Counted from the stretch's first letter, positions 1-8,546 are shown. The stretch: 64,000 bases of DNA from an uncultured Oscillibacter sp. (GCA_910588005.1 CAJUQM010000004.1:28134-92133), one strand, 5' to 3'. Notes: a model not told the origin generated them from the letters alone. Made by a program: numbers and translations.

Positions 1-230
1 CTGCAGCGAAAGGCCGCCGTCAAAGCGGTGTCCTGATCTCTCATCGCTATTCCATGCGAGAGCAGCAGTTTCCAGTTTTTCCCATCTATCGGCTGCCTGT
101 TCCTCCACATGGCGGGCCGTTTGATTTATTTTAGTGCCGGCAAATCCTGCGGCGCAAACTTTTTTATTTTTTCTATAAAATTATCGCAGAAAACGGAATA
201 TTATTCACATTCTGCAACACCGCGTTTCTC
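1..230. other. Left-edge stretch without an assignable gene
   Basis: No reading frame here is convincing. A plus-strand frame open from the edge stops at 36 after 11 codons and could be the tail of an upstream gene. A minus-strand frame beginning near 110 runs off the edge but has no ribosome binding site. The stretch after about 130 is AT-rich (poly-T and ATTATT runs) and leads into the prfC promoter. Confidence 0.3.
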
Positions 231-259
231 TTGCAAATTTTGGCCCAATGTGATACATT
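231..259 (+). promoter_or_regulatory. Sigma-A type promoter for prfC
   Basis: TTGCAA (231-236), a 17-bp spacer and TACATT (254-259) match the vegetative consensus closely. The implied start near 266 leaves a leader of about 100 nt before prfC. Seen in sequence; activity inferred. Confidence 0.5.
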
Positions 260-304
260 AAATAAGTTATATGTCCTTCCCGGGCGGCCAATCCCACGGC
301 TGCC

Positions 305-325
305 GCACCGCCGGAACGGCGGTGC
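305..325 (+). promoter_or_regulatory. Hairpin in the prfC leader
   Basis: GCACCGCC (305-312) and GGCGGTGC (318-325) form a perfect 8-bp GC stem with a 5-nt loop inside the predicted leader, 43 nt before the start codon. There is no strong U run after it (TTCCCC), so it is more likely a leader structure or mRNA stabiliser than a simple terminator. Confidence 0.35.
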
Positions 326-368
326 TTCCCCATCATTTTATCAGCGCCCTTCGGCGCATGGAGGTACT

Positions 369-1949
369 ATGTCTGACTACCGCTCTGAAATCTCCCGGCG
401 GCGCACTTTCGCCATCATCTCCCACCCGGACGCCGGCAAAACCACGCTGACGGAGAAATTCCTTCTCTACGGCGGGGCAATCGCCCAGGCCGGAGAGGTC
501 AAGGGCAAGCGCGCCCGGGCCGCCACCAGCGACTGGATGGAGATTGAAAAACAGCGGGGCATCTCTGTCACCAGTTCCGTCATGCAGTTTCAGCACGGGG
601 GCTTTTGCATCAATATTCTGGACACCCCCGGCCACCAGGACTTCTCCGAGGACACTTACCGCACTCTCATGGCGGCGGACTCCGCCGTGATGGTCATCGA
701 CGGAGCCAAGGGCGTGGAACCCCAGACGCGGAAGCTCTTCAAGGTCTGCGCCCTGCGGAAGATCCCCATCTTCACCTTCATCAACAAGATGGACCGGGAG
801 ACCCGGGACCCGCTGGAGCTGTGCGAGGAAGTGGAGCGGGAACTGGGCATCGGCACCTACGCCGTCAACTGGCCCATCGGCTGCGGGAAAGAGTTTCAAG
901 GCGTTTATGACCGGGAAAAGGGGCGGATTCTCTTTTTCACCGGCGAGGGCCACGCCAAAAAAGCCACCGCCACGGAGGTTGCCCTGGAGGACCCCCAGCT
1001 GGAAGATCTGATCGGTCCCCAACGGGCCGCCGCCCTGCGGGATGAGGTGGAGCTGCTGGGGGCCGGACGGGAGTTTGACATGGAGTCCGTACGGAGCGGC
1101 GCCCTCTCCCCGGTGTTCTTCGGCTCCGCCCTCACCAATTTCGGAGTGGAACCCTTTTTGGAGGAGTTTCTCCGGATGACCACCGCCCCCTTGAGCCGGG
1201 TATCCGACCAGGGCGAAGTGGACGCGTTTTCAGAGGATTTCTCCGCCTTTGTCTTCAAGATTCAGGCCAATATGAACAAGGCCCACCGGGACCGGCTGGC
1301 CTTTATGCGCATCTGCTCCGGCAGGTTCCAGCGGGATACGGAGTACTTCCATGTCCAGAGCGGAAAAAAGCTGCGCCTCAGCCAGCCCCAGCAGATGATG
1401 GCCGCGGAGCGGGAAATCGTGGAGGAGGCCTACGCCGGCGATATCATCGGCGTGTTCGATCCCGGACTTTTCTCCATTGGAGACACGATCACCGTACCCG
1501 GAAAGAAGTTTCGCTACTCCGGCATCCCCACCTTTGAGCCGGAGCACTTCATGCGGGTCAGTCCCAAGGACACCATGAAGCGCAAGCAGTTTATCAAGGG
1601 TACGGAGCAAATCGCCCAGGAGGGCGCCATCCAGATCTTCAAGCTTCCCGGCGCGGGCATGGAGGAGGTTGTGGTCGGCGTGGTGGGCACGCTGCAATTC
1701 GACGTGTTCCAGTACCGGATGAAGTCCGAGTATGGCGTGGAGCTGTATATGACCGGCCTGCCCTACGACCATCTGCGCCTCATCGCCGCGTGCCCCTGCA
1801 AACCGGAGGACCTGGTGCTCTGTACCGGTTCCGCCATTCTGGAGGATTTCCGCGGCCGGCTGCTGGTGGCCTTCGGCGGCGAGTGGAGCGTGGGTTTCCT
1901 CACAAAGCACAACCCCGGTCTGGTCTTGGCCGAATCCCTGTCGGTGTAA
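369..1949 (+). CDS. prfC: Peptide chain release factor 3 (RF3)
   Basis: A translational GTPase that removes RF1/RF2 from the ribosome after termination, in the cytoplasm. The 526-residue protein shows the G1 motif HPDAGKTT about residues 21-28, G3 DTPGHQDF and G4 NKMD, followed by RF3-specific domains II and III; length fits the family (about 525-530). The start chosen is ATG 369, preceded by GGAGG; an upstream in-frame alternative-start codon at 231 would add 46 residues overlapping the promoter and leader hairpin and is rejected. A two-component operon begins directly at its stop codon, so the three genes may be co-transcribed. Confidence 0.95.
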   Translation: MSDYRSEISRRRTFAIISHPDAGKTTLTEKFLLYGGAIAQAGEVKGKRARAATSDWMEIEKQRGISVTSSVMQFQHGGFCINILDTPGHQDFSEDTYRTLMAADSAVMVIDGAKGVEPQTRKLFKVCALRKIPIFTFINKMDRETRDPLELCEEVERELGIGTYAVNWPIGCGKEFQGVYDREKGRILFFTGEGHAKKATATEVALEDPQLEDLIGPQRAAALRDEVELLGAGREFDMESVRSGALSPVFFGSALTNFGVEPFLEEFLRMTTAPLSRVSDQGEVDAFSEDFSAFVFKIQANMNKAHRDRLAFMRICSGRFQRDTEYFHVQSGKKLRLSQPQQMMAAEREIVEEAYAGDIIGVFDPGLFSIGDTITVPGKKFRYSGIPTFEPEHFMRVSPKDTMKRKQFIKGTEQIAQEGAIQIFKLPGAGMEEVVVGVVGTLQFDVFQYRMKSEYGVELYMTGLPYDHLRLIAACPCKPEDLVLCTGSAILEDFRGRLLVAFGGEWSVGFLTKHNPGLVLAESLSV

Positions 1950-2663
1950 ATGCCGATGCGCCATCTTCTGATTGTAGAGGACGACCGCGCCCTGGGGGAC
2001 GGCGTCCGGCTGGCCCTGCAGCATCCGGATCTGGAAGCCGTTCTCTGCCGCTCCCTGGCAGAAGCCCGGACAGCCCTGGAATCCCGGACCTTCGACCTGC
2101 TGATTTTGGATGTGGGACTGCCGGACGGCAGCGGACTGGATCTGCTGCGGCAGATCCGGCAGACCTCCGCCCTGCCGGTAATCCTCCTCACCGCCAACGA
2201 CATGGAGACGGATATTGTGGCCGGGCTGGAATCCGGCGCGGACGACTATATCACCAAGCCCTTTTCCCTGGCGGTGCTGCGGGCCAGGGTCAATACGCAG
2301 CTGCGCCGGAGCGAAACCGTCTCTCCCCCGGCAGAGCACCTGGAGCTGGGTCCCTTCCTTTTTGACTTTGGCCGGATGGACTTCCGAAAAAACGGCGCTC
2401 CGATAGAGCTGAGCAAGACGGAGCAAAAGCTCCTGCGGCTGCTGGTGGAAAACCGGGGCCGCACGTTAACCCGCTCTGTCCTAGTGGACCGGATCTGGAC
2501 CGACGGCGCAGAGTATGTGGATGAAAACGCCTTGTCCGTGACGGTGAAACGGCTGCGGGGCAAGCTGGAGGACTCCCCCTCCAAACCACAGTATCTCAAG
2601 ACGGTCTACGGCCTCGGGTACACGTGGACGGTTTCCGGCCCCTCCGAAAAATTGGTATTATAA
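1950..2663 (+). CDS. OmpR/PhoB-family response regulator
   Basis: A DNA-binding response regulator of 237 residues. The receiver domain has acidic residues E10, D11 and D12, phosphoacceptor D54 (LILDVGLPDGSG), T81 and K103 (ITKPF). A C-terminal winged-helix domain (about 135-235) carries the typical SKTEQKLLRLL and VDENALSVTVKRLRGKL segments. ATG 1950 follows the prfC TAA without a gap; a second ATG two codons later is equally possible, and neither has a strong Shine-Dalgarno sequence, suggesting translational coupling to prfC. It pairs with the kinase 17 bp downstream. The target regulon is not visible. Confidence 0.9.
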   Translation: MPMRHLLIVEDDRALGDGVRLALQHPDLEAVLCRSLAEARTALESRTFDLLILDVGLPDGSGLDLLRQIRQTSALPVILLTANDMETDIVAGLESGADDYITKPFSLAVLRARVNTQLRRSETVSPPAEHLELGPFLFDFGRMDFRKNGAPIELSKTEQKLLRLLVENRGRTLTRSVLVDRIWTDGAEYVDENALSVTVKRLRGKLEDSPSKPQYLKTVYGLGYTWTVSGPSEKLVL

Positions 2664-2680
2664 CAACTCTTTTGTAGACT

Positions 2681-3616
2681 ATGTTGGATTTTTTACCGGT
2701 ACTTTCTCTTTTCCCACTTCTGCTGGCAGCCGCTTTGGTCCTGTGGAACCGCCTCCGCCTGCACCGCGTTTTCAAGCGCTTTGACAGCATGCTGGACAAC
2801 GCCATAGGGGGCGAGTTTCAAGAGGAGGTCTTTGACGAGAGCCGCCTCTCCGCCGTGGAGTCAAAACTGTCCCGCTATCTAGCTGCCTCCACCGCTGCCG
2901 CCCGGAGCTTGCAGGAGGAGCGGGATCAAATCAAATCCCTGATCGCCGACATCTCCCATCAGACCAAGACCCCCATCGCCAATGTGGTGCTGTACGCCCA
3001 GCTTTTGGATGAGCAGCCTCTTCCGCCAGAGGCCAGGAACTATCTCGCCGCGCTGGAGAGTCAGACGGAAAAACTCCAAACCCTCATCGAAGCGCTGATC
3101 AAGACCTCCCGTCTGGAATCCGGCATTCTGGCCCTGTCCCCCCGGCCCGCGGCTCTCTTCCCGATATTGGAGGGCTGTGCGGCCCAGTTCGCCCCCAGGG
3201 CGGCGGAAAAGGACATCGCCCTCTCCCTCATTCCAGCAGATAACGACGGCGCGGTGTTTGACCCCAAATGGACGGCGGAAGCCGTCTGCAACCTGTTGGA
3301 CAACGCGGTGAAATACACGCCCTCCGGCGGCAGCATCACTCTCCAGACCATTTCCTACGAGCTGTTCTGCCGGATTAACGTCACCGACACCGGCCCCGGA
3401 ATTCCCGAGGCAGAGCAGTCCAAGATCTTTCAGCGGTTTTACCGCTCCAGCGCCGTGAAGGACGCCGAAGGCGTGGGGATCGGCCTGTATCTAACCCGGC
3501 AGATCGCCGAGGGCCAGGGTGGATATATCCGCGTCTTTTCCAAACCGGGAAGCGGGGCAAAATTCTCCCTATTCCTGCCCAAAACGCAAAACCTTCTCCC
3601 AGGACCCCGTCAATGA
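2681..3616 (+). CDS. Membrane sensor histidine kinase
   Basis: A 311-residue kinase partner of the preceding regulator. It has one clear N-terminal membrane helix (about residues 4-22) and essentially no extracellular loop, so it probably senses within the membrane or needs an accessory protein. The HisKA H-box is ISHQTKTP with H93; the HATPase domain shows N-box NLLDNAVKYTP (N204-N208), DTGPGIP (D236) and GVGIGLYL. Short kinases of this shape occur beside antibiotic-sensing ABC transporters, but no such transporter adjoins it. The stop codon lies in the loop of the terminator hairpin. Confidence 0.9.
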   Translation: MLDFLPVLSLFPLLLAAALVLWNRLRLHRVFKRFDSMLDNAIGGEFQEEVFDESRLSAVESKLSRYLAASTAAARSLQEERDQIKSLIADISHQTKTPIANVVLYAQLLDEQPLPPEARNYLAALESQTEKLQTLIEALIKTSRLESGILALSPRPAALFPILEGCAAQFAPRAAEKDIALSLIPADNDGAVFDPKWTAEAVCNLLDNAVKYTPSGGSITLQTISYELFCRINVTDTGPGIPEAEQSKIFQRFYRSSAVKDAEGVGIGLYLTRQIAEGQGGYIRVFSKPGSGAKFSLFLPKTQNLLPGPRQ

Positions 3617-3632
3617 CACGGGGTCCGTTTTC
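3602..3632 (+). terminator. Rho-independent terminator overlapping the kinase stop
   Basis: GGACCCCGT (3602-3610) and ACGGGGTCC (3618-3626) form a 9-bp stem followed by GTTTTCT. The TGA of the kinase gene (3614-3616) sits in the 7-nt loop, so the last codons are part of the hairpin. Confidence 0.8.
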
Positions 3633-3652
3633 TATTCTCTGCTAAAATATGG

Positions 3653-3681
3653 TGGACAACTGCCGGGTTTTAGGGTATACT
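3653..3681 (+). promoter_or_regulatory. Promoter of adenine deaminase gene
   Basis: TGGACA (3653-3658), a 17-bp spacer and TATACT (3676-3681). Transcription would begin about 3688, just at the left arm of the AT-rich inverted repeat. Confidence 0.6.
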
Positions 3682-3689
3682 ACTGCAAA

Positions 3690-3734
3690 TGATATTATTT
3701 TGATTTATAAATACCATTAGCAAAAATAATATCA
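3690..3734 (+). promoter_or_regulatory. AT-rich inverted repeat at the ade transcription start
   Basis: TGATATTATTTT (3690-3701) is repeated in inverted form at 3723-3734 with a 21-nt loop. It lies at the predicted +1, so it could be an operator or a 5'-end stem of the mRNA. It does not contain the conserved junction motifs of the purine riboswitch. Confidence 0.45.
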
Positions 3735-3771
3735 AAGTCTATATTCTATATTTTATTGAAGGAGTGATCCC

Positions 3772-5496
3772 ATGTCTGAGAGTTACGCGGGTAAGATCAA
3801 CCGGAAATTGCTGAAAAAGCGCCGCATCATCGAAGCTGCCGCCGGACGGGAAGCTGCGGACCTGGTGCTGAAAAACGCCACCTATGTCAACGTATTCTCC
3901 AACCAGCTCTGTACCGCCGACATCGCCGTGGCGGAGGGACTCATCGTTGGCATGGGGGAGTACTCCGGCATGGCGGAGGTGGACTGCGCCGGAAAGATCG
4001 TCCTCCCCGGCTTCCTGGATGCCCATATCCATCTGGAGAGTTCCCTGGTCTCCCCCCGGGAGTTTGTGAAGGCGGTTCTCCCCCACGGCACCACCACCGT
4101 GATCACCGATCCCCATGAGATCGCCAACGTCATGGGAACCGACGGCATCGAGTATATGCTCCAGGCCACGGAAAACCTGCCGGTGGACGTGCGGTTTATG
4201 CTGCCCTCCTGTGTCCCGGCCACACCCCTGGATGAGTCCGGCGCGGTGCTGGACTACCGCAGTCTGGACTCCTTCTACGATCATCCCCGGGTCCAGGGCC
4301 TGGCGGAGATGATGAATTTTGTGGGAATCATCGCCGGAGACGACCAGCCGGTGGAGAAAATCGTGGCGGCCCAGGCCCACCACAAGAAGATTGACGGCCA
4401 CGCCCCGGACCTCCGCGGCAATGATCTCAACGCCTACATCGCCGCCGGGGTATACTCCGACCACGAGTGTCACGACCTCCAGGACGCCCTGGCCAAGCTG
4501 GAGCGGGGCCAGTTCATCATGATCCGGGAAGGCACCGCCGCCCGAAACCTGGACGCCCTGGCTCCCCTGCTGTGTGACAAATATGCTGACCGGTGCATGT
4601 TCTGCACCGACGACAAGCACCCCAGCGACCTGCTGGAAAAGGGCCATATCGACTATATCGTAAAGCGCGCCATCGCCCTGGGAGCGGACCCCATCACCGC
4701 CGTGAAGGTCGCCTGTCACAACGCCGCCCGGTATTTCCTGCTGAACAACCGGGGGGCTATCGCCCCGGGCTATCTGGGGGATTTCGTGGTGATCGATAAT
4801 TTCCAGGACTTCCGGATCGAGAAGGTCTTCAAAAAGGGCGTTCTAATGGTGGAAGACGGCACAATGCGGGATTTTCCCGCCCCGGAGATCGAACCCTATC
4901 TCACTAAGCGCGCCCACAGCACCTTCCACCTGGGGACCCTGACGGCGGAGGACTTTATGGACCACCGTCCCCGGGGCGTCATCGGCATGGTCAACGGGGA
5001 GATCACCACCGTGGACGCGGGGTACTCCGACCGCATCGATGCGGAATATGACATACTGAAAATCGCCGTGGTGGAACGGCACAAGAATACCCGCCACATC
5101 GGCATCGGTTTCCTCCAGGGCTATGGATTGAAGTCCGGCGCCGTGGCCACCTCGATCTCCCACGACTCCCACAACATCATCGTGGTGGGGACCAACGAGT
5201 CCGACATGGCCGCGGCGGTGAACCGGGTGGTGGACTTAAACGGCGGCATCGTAGTGTGGGACGGCGGCGCATCCGCCGCCGAGGTGCCCCTGGCCATTGC
5301 CGGCATCATGAGCGATGAGCCGCTGGAGGCCGTCAACGAGAAGCTGGAGGCCGCCAAGGAAAAAGCCCACGCCCTGGGCGTGGGGCAGGGGATCGACCCC
5401 TTTATGACCCTGAGCTTTATGGCCCTGCCGGTGATTCCCTCTCTGCGGATCACCACCCGGGGCGTGTTCGACGTCAACAGCCAGAGTTATGTGTAA
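3772..5496 (+). CDS. ade: Adenine deaminase
   Basis: A metal-dependent amidohydrolase converting adenine to hypoxanthine and ammonia in purine salvage. The 574 residues are the normal length for the Ade family. Motifs visible: metal site DAHIHLESS after the beta-strand KIVLPGF, TDPHEIANVMG, GHAPDL, SDHECHDL, FCTDDKHPSDL and the C-terminal half with GQGIDPFMTLSF. ATG 3772 is preceded by GAAGGAGTG. It stands alone between its own promoter and a GC-rich palindromic terminator. Control by the inverted repeat upstream is possible. Confidence 0.96.
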   Translation: MSESYAGKINRKLLKKRRIIEAAAGREAADLVLKNATYVNVFSNQLCTADIAVAEGLIVGMGEYSGMAEVDCAGKIVLPGFLDAHIHLESSLVSPREFVKAVLPHGTTTVITDPHEIANVMGTDGIEYMLQATENLPVDVRFMLPSCVPATPLDESGAVLDYRSLDSFYDHPRVQGLAEMMNFVGIIAGDDQPVEKIVAAQAHHKKIDGHAPDLRGNDLNAYIAAGVYSDHECHDLQDALAKLERGQFIMIREGTAARNLDALAPLLCDKYADRCMFCTDDKHPSDLLEKGHIDYIVKRAIALGADPITAVKVACHNAARYFLLNNRGAIAPGYLGDFVVIDNFQDFRIEKVFKKGVLMVEDGTMRDFPAPEIEPYLTKRAHSTFHLGTLTAEDFMDHRPRGVIGMVNGEITTVDAGYSDRIDAEYDILKIAVVERHKNTRHIGIGFLQGYGLKSGAVATSISHDSHNIIVVGTNESDMAAAVNRVVDLNGGIVVWDGGASAAEVPLAIAGIMSDEPLEAVNEKLEAAKEKAHALGVGQGIDPFMTLSFMALPVIPSLRITTRGVFDVNSQSYV

Positions 5497-5500
5497 GATA

Positions 5501-5532
5501 AACGCGGCCCCGGGGATCCCCGGGGCCGCGTT
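5501..5532. terminator. Bidirectional palindromic terminator
   Basis: A perfect 32-bp palindrome (centre 5516/5517, GGGGATCCCC core) lies between the convergent ade and lipoprotein genes. The minus-strand exit reads TTTATCTT, the plus-strand exit only TATCG, so termination may be better on the minus strand. Confidence 0.7.
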
Positions 5533-5536
5533 ATCG

Positions 5537-6259
5537 CTACTCAGTCTCCAACGGCAAAAATGACGCAAAGAGCCAGCGGTCATCCTCTTTCCGCAGCGTC
5601 AAAACCCGGTTTGAGCCGGTGAGCCGGGCCTCTGCATCCGTATACCAGCCGGACTCACACTGGAACCAGCCGGGGCCGAAATCGCTGACGAAGTTATAAT
5701 AGGCGTCGTATTCCTCCAGATAGAGCAGCGACGTATTTCCCGCGTTAACGCCGGTCAGATCCGCCGTGGTAATCCCCGCGTGTTCTGTCAGCGCCTCATC
5801 CACATCCGCCCGCAGAAACTTGCTGACAGGCACCGGCATCTCCTCCAGGGTGATCTCGCCAAAGGGCCAGCCATCTGCTTTCGTCAGCGCCTGGAATTCC
5901 GCCTCGTCGGAAATCCCCTCTCCGGGTGAAAAGTGCCGCAGAAATTCCGAGAGGCCAATCTCCTCCGGCCGATGATAGTCAGACGTGAAAAAGCAGCAGA
6001 TGGGGTTGGCATAGGCCAGATTCTCTTCAATATAAACCGATTCAAACGCCTCGTTCACCTGCGCGATCTCCTCCGCCGTCAGGGGGACTGCCCCCTCCGG
6101 CAGGTCACTCGGGACCTCCGGCGCCTCGGTCTCCGGGGCGGTGTCCACGGCAGGCGGGGCCTCCTTCGCGGACGGCGGCTCAGGCACGCTCCGGTCGCAG
6201 GCAGACAGCAGCAAGGCCGCCAGGAAAAGCGGCAGGGACAGTCTCCACGGTCTTTTCAC
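5537..6259 (-). CDS. Predicted lipoprotein of unknown function
   Basis: A 240-residue protein with a lipoprotein signal peptide: KRP basic start, hydrophobic LPLFLAALL and lipobox LLSAC, so it should be tethered outside the membrane. A Pro/Glu/Ala-rich linker (about 25-60) precedes a globular part with no motif that I recognise. The start chosen is GTG 6259, which has GAGGTGG five bases upstream; a TTG 30 bases earlier lacks this. That Shine-Dalgarno overlaps the stop of the hydrolase gene upstream, implying coupled translation. Confidence 0.75.
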   Translation of the reverse strand: MKRPWRLSLPLFLAALLLSACDRSVPEPPSAKEAPPAVDTAPETEAPEVPSDLPEGAVPLTAEEIAQVNEAFESVYIEENLAYANPICCFFTSDYHRPEEIGLSEFLRHFSPGEGISDEAEFQALTKADGWPFGEITLEEMPVPVSKFLRADVDEALTEHAGITTADLTGVNAGNTSLLYLEEYDAYYNFVSDFGPGWFQCESGWYTDAEARLTGSNRVLTLRKEDDRWLFASFLPLETE

Positions 6260-6269
6260 TCTGTCCACC

Positions 6270-6821
6270 TCAACCGTTCTCAATGTCAATCTGGCACATC
6301 CGCATGGCCTCCAGGGCGTTTTTGTGGCTCTCGCCTGTCACTCCGGCGCAGCAGGAAGCGTCCACCGCCACCTCCGCCTCCGGCAAAAACGCCTTGACCA
6401 GCAACGCGTTGGAGATGACGCAGATGTCAGTACAAAGACCAACGAGGGTCACTCTCTCCACGCCGGGCTTTCCCTGCTTGCGCAGGTCCTCGTCCCGGGC
6501 CTTCAGCACCGCCCCCAGATAACGGCTGCCAAAGGTGGGCTTGTCGACCGGCGTCCGGCCCGCGGCGTACTCCGCCAGCTGCGGAACAATCTCCCAGCCT
6601 GCGGTGCCCCGAATACAGTGGGACACCGGGAGCTTTTTTCCCTCCTGCGTATTCAGGTAGTCTGTCTCATGGGTGTCCCGGGTGAAGATGATCTCCTCTC
6701 CCCGGCTCAGGCCCTCCGCCACCCGCTCTGCCACGCGGGGCACAATCTCCACGGCCTCCGGGGTGCCTAAAGCCCCGGAGACAAAATCGTTCTGCATGTC
6801 TACAACAATTAGATAGTTCAT
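6270..6821 (-). CDS. Nicotinamidase / isochorismatase-family cysteine hydrolase
   Basis: A 183-residue alpha/beta hydrolase of the isochorismatase superfamily, probably a nicotinamidase that feeds NAD salvage. The catalytic triad is visible: D8 (IVVDMQNDF), K94 (DKPTFGS) and C134 (GLCTDICV). Metal-ligand candidates D49 and H51 (RDTHETDY) and H68 fit PncA-type enzymes. It is the first gene of a two-gene transcript with the lipoprotein. Substrate is inferred from motifs; other amide substrates are possible. Confidence 0.85.
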   Translation of the reverse strand: MNYLIVVDMQNDFVSGALGTPEAVEIVPRVAERVAEGLSRGEEIIFTRDTHETDYLNTQEGKKLPVSHCIRGTAGWEIVPQLAEYAAGRTPVDKPTFGSRYLGAVLKARDEDLRKQGKPGVERVTLVGLCTDICVISNALLVKAFLPEAEVAVDASCCAGVTGESHKNALEAMRMCQIDIENG

Positions 6822-6847
6822 CGTTCAAACCTCCCGGCATTTTTTCC

Positions 6848-6876
6848 ATCCTACTCTATTCCAACGGGTTTTACAA
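6848..6876 (-). promoter_or_regulatory. Promoter of the hydrolase-lipoprotein transcript
   Basis: On the minus strand, TTGTAA (6876-6871), a 17-bp spacer and TAGGAT (6853-6848). It is 26 bp before the start codon, whose Shine-Dalgarno is GGGAGG. Confidence 0.5.
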
Positions 6877-6914
6877 GCCCTTTCCCGCCCAGAGAAGTGT
6901 GCGGGCCATATCCG

Positions 6915-8063
6915 CTATTGAAACTCCGCCAGCAGCTCCACATACTGGTCCACGTGCTCCATCAGGTCCGCCTCTCCCTGGTAGGACACATCCAGCACCT
7001 GCCCGCCCCGGCGGAGCAGCAAAAACTGCCAGCCCTCCAGCTCATCCCGCCAGTACCAGGCGCTGTCCGCCCCCGGCACGGACGCCCGGAACTCCGGATG
7101 CTCCCCGATGTCGATCACAAAAGACCACCGCCGCAGCAGCTGCTCCTCCAGATTCTCCGCCATGGAGGGGAACCGGAGGCTGTAATACTCGGCCTCGCAC
7201 CAGGGTGAGGCGTCATAGCTGCCCTCGGCGGTCCACCAGGTGGATTTTGCCCAGACGCTCCGGAATTCCACGGCCCTCGCCTCCCCCGCCGCCGGGGTCC
7301 CCAGCTCCGCCAGGGAGACGCAGGGCACCGGCCGGTCATACCGGGACACCGGCAGGTAGGGCCGGGAATCATAGGGGCGGAACAGGTTGGCGATCATCAC
7401 CACGAGAATCAGCACATACAGCCCCTGAAACACCCACACCCTGGCCCTGGCCCAGCCCCAGGGGGTCCGCTGGGGCGCCGGCTCCTGCCGCCGCAGCTGC
7501 CGGGTGAAGCGGATCAGCCGCACAGACCGGCTGATCAGGTGCAGAACCAGCAGGCCGTGACAGCACAGCATCAGGGGTGTGCTGGAGGTACGCAGGTCCA
7601 GCAGGTATCCCCGGGGCCGGTCCCACACCAGCCACAACATCAACGCCAGCGCCGCCGCGGCCAGCGGCACCCCCAGCCAGATGTTCCGCCAGCCGCGGCG
7701 CAGGAGGTCCCCGTAGGCCTCCTCCCGCAGGGTCTGGTCCGTGTCCAGCTCCGGCGCCGCGGGGTCCTCGCACCGCCAGATGTGGAACTCCGTCCTCACA
7801 CCGCCCAAATTCCTGCTCCCAACGGTAGAGCAGACGTAGGTCCAGCCCATCTCCCGATAGGCCTCCCGGGTGTCCTGGTCCGGCTCTCCGCCCTCGCGCC
7901 CCGTGGGCTGGAGGCGGTAGCGGATGTGCTCCCGCCTCTCCCCCCGGGCAAAGCTGACCAGATTCCTCCCGTAGGTCTCCAGATACCAGCCCCTGGCTGC
8001 CCAGTCCTCCAGCCACGCCTGGACGGCGGGAACCTCCATGGGATCCAGCGCCAGTTTTCTCAT
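6915..8063 (-). CDS. DUF2812-type membrane protein
   Basis: A 382-residue protein with the N-terminal DUF2812 signature (MEVPAVQAWLEDWAARGWYLE and a WTYVC strand, about residues 9-100). Membrane segments follow around 131-147, 160-180 and 212-228, then a C-terminal extracellular or cytoplasmic domain. Such proteins are regularly encoded next to PadR regulators in Clostridia; the molecular role is not established. Its ATG overlaps the padR stop (ATGA), so the pair is a tight operon controlled by the PadR promoter. Confidence 0.75.
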   Translation of the reverse strand: MRKLALDPMEVPAVQAWLEDWAARGWYLETYGRNLVSFARGERREHIRYRLQPTGREGGEPDQDTREAYREMGWTYVCSTVGSRNLGGVRTEFHIWRCEDPAAPELDTDQTLREEAYGDLLRRGWRNIWLGVPLAAAALALMLWLVWDRPRGYLLDLRTSSTPLMLCCHGLLVLHLISRSVRLIRFTRQLRRQEPAPQRTPWGWARARVWVFQGLYVLILVVMIANLFRPYDSRPYLPVSRYDRPVPCVSLAELGTPAAGEARAVEFRSVWAKSTWWTAEGSYDASPWCEAEYYSLRFPSMAENLEEQLLRRWSFVIDIGEHPEFRASVPGADSAWYWRDELEGWQFLLLRRGGQVLDVSYQGEADLMEHVDQYVELLAEFQ

Positions 8064-8386
8064 GTCTCTTCCTCCTCTCCCATCTCCCGCTGTCCGTCAT
8101 CCACACAGCGGCGCATGTTCTCCAGCTCCTGCCGGAACAGTGCCCGGCCCACATCGGTAATTCGGTAGACCCGCATCCGGCCCTGGGACCAGCTCTCTTT
8201 GATCAGCGCCTCCTCCTGGAATTTCCCCAGGATGGCGTACAGCGTCCCCGGACCCAGGGTTACCCGGCCCGCCGTCAGCTGCCGGACGTAGGCGGCGATC
8301 TCCGTGCCGCACCGCTCCTGCCGCCACAGAGCCAGCAGAACGTAGAACATACTCTCCGTCAGGGATTTCAGGGGCTGTCGCGCCAT
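8060..8386 (-). CDS. PadR-family transcriptional regulator
   Basis: A 108-residue winged-helix repressor: SLTESMFYVLLALW helix, GTEIAAYVRQLT, and the wing region LGPGTLYAILGKFQEEALI that is diagnostic for the family. ATG 8386 has AAAGGAGG upstream; an alternative start 24 bases earlier lies in front of that site and is rejected. The promoter holds two palindromes that are likely PadR operators, so autoregulation is expected. The ligand is unknown; PadR regulators often answer to drugs or phenolics. Confidence 0.88.
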   Translation of the reverse strand: MARQPLKSLTESMFYVLLALWRQERCGTEIAAYVRQLTAGRVTLGPGTLYAILGKFQEEALIKESWSQGRMRVYRITDVGRALFRQELENMRRCVDDGQREMGEEEET

Positions 8387-8409
8387 GGCGGCCCTCCTTT
8401 CACGCCACA

Positions 8410-8466
8410 ATATCGTCTTACGATATCATCTGACCTCAGTATAATATCGTCAGGCGATATTGTCAA
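8410..8466 (-). promoter_or_regulatory. padR promoter with two operator-like palindromes
   Basis: Minus-strand TTGACA (8466-8461), a 17-bp spacer and TATACT (8443-8438) is near-consensus. One dyad, ATATCG half-sites around 8443-8461, fills the spacer. A second, ATATCGT-ctt-ACGATAT at 8410-8426, lies downstream of -10; centres are 34 bp apart. This is a classic layout for a self-repressing PadR dimer. Confidence 0.75.
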
Positions 8467-8516
8467 TAAAATCTTTGCCGCTGGGAAATCCTCCCTTCTC
8501 TGACAGGTTTTGAGGG

Positions 8517-8546
8517 TTGCTTCCTGCCCTTGGTCTCCGGTATGAT
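8517..8546 (+). promoter_or_regulatory. Promoter of the SleB-like gene
   Basis: TTGCTT (8517-8522), an 18-bp spacer and TATGAT (8541-8546), with the start codon 34 bp further on. Confidence 0.4.

Noticed and set aside
231..368. N-terminal extension of prfC
   Set aside because: It overlaps the promoter and a leader hairpin, has no ribosome binding site, and RF3 proteins begin at the ATG at 369.
333..1022. Long minus-strand frame inside prfC
   Set aside because: Antisense to a clear gene; such frames arise from GC-rich third positions. The same applies to the other long antisense frames, for example at 1230-2426, 3739-4719, 9938-10858, 24506-26302, 43329-44507 and 53864-55459.
3640..3771. Purine riboswitch before ade
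   Set aside because: The conserved junction and loop motifs are absent; only an AT-rich dyad is present.
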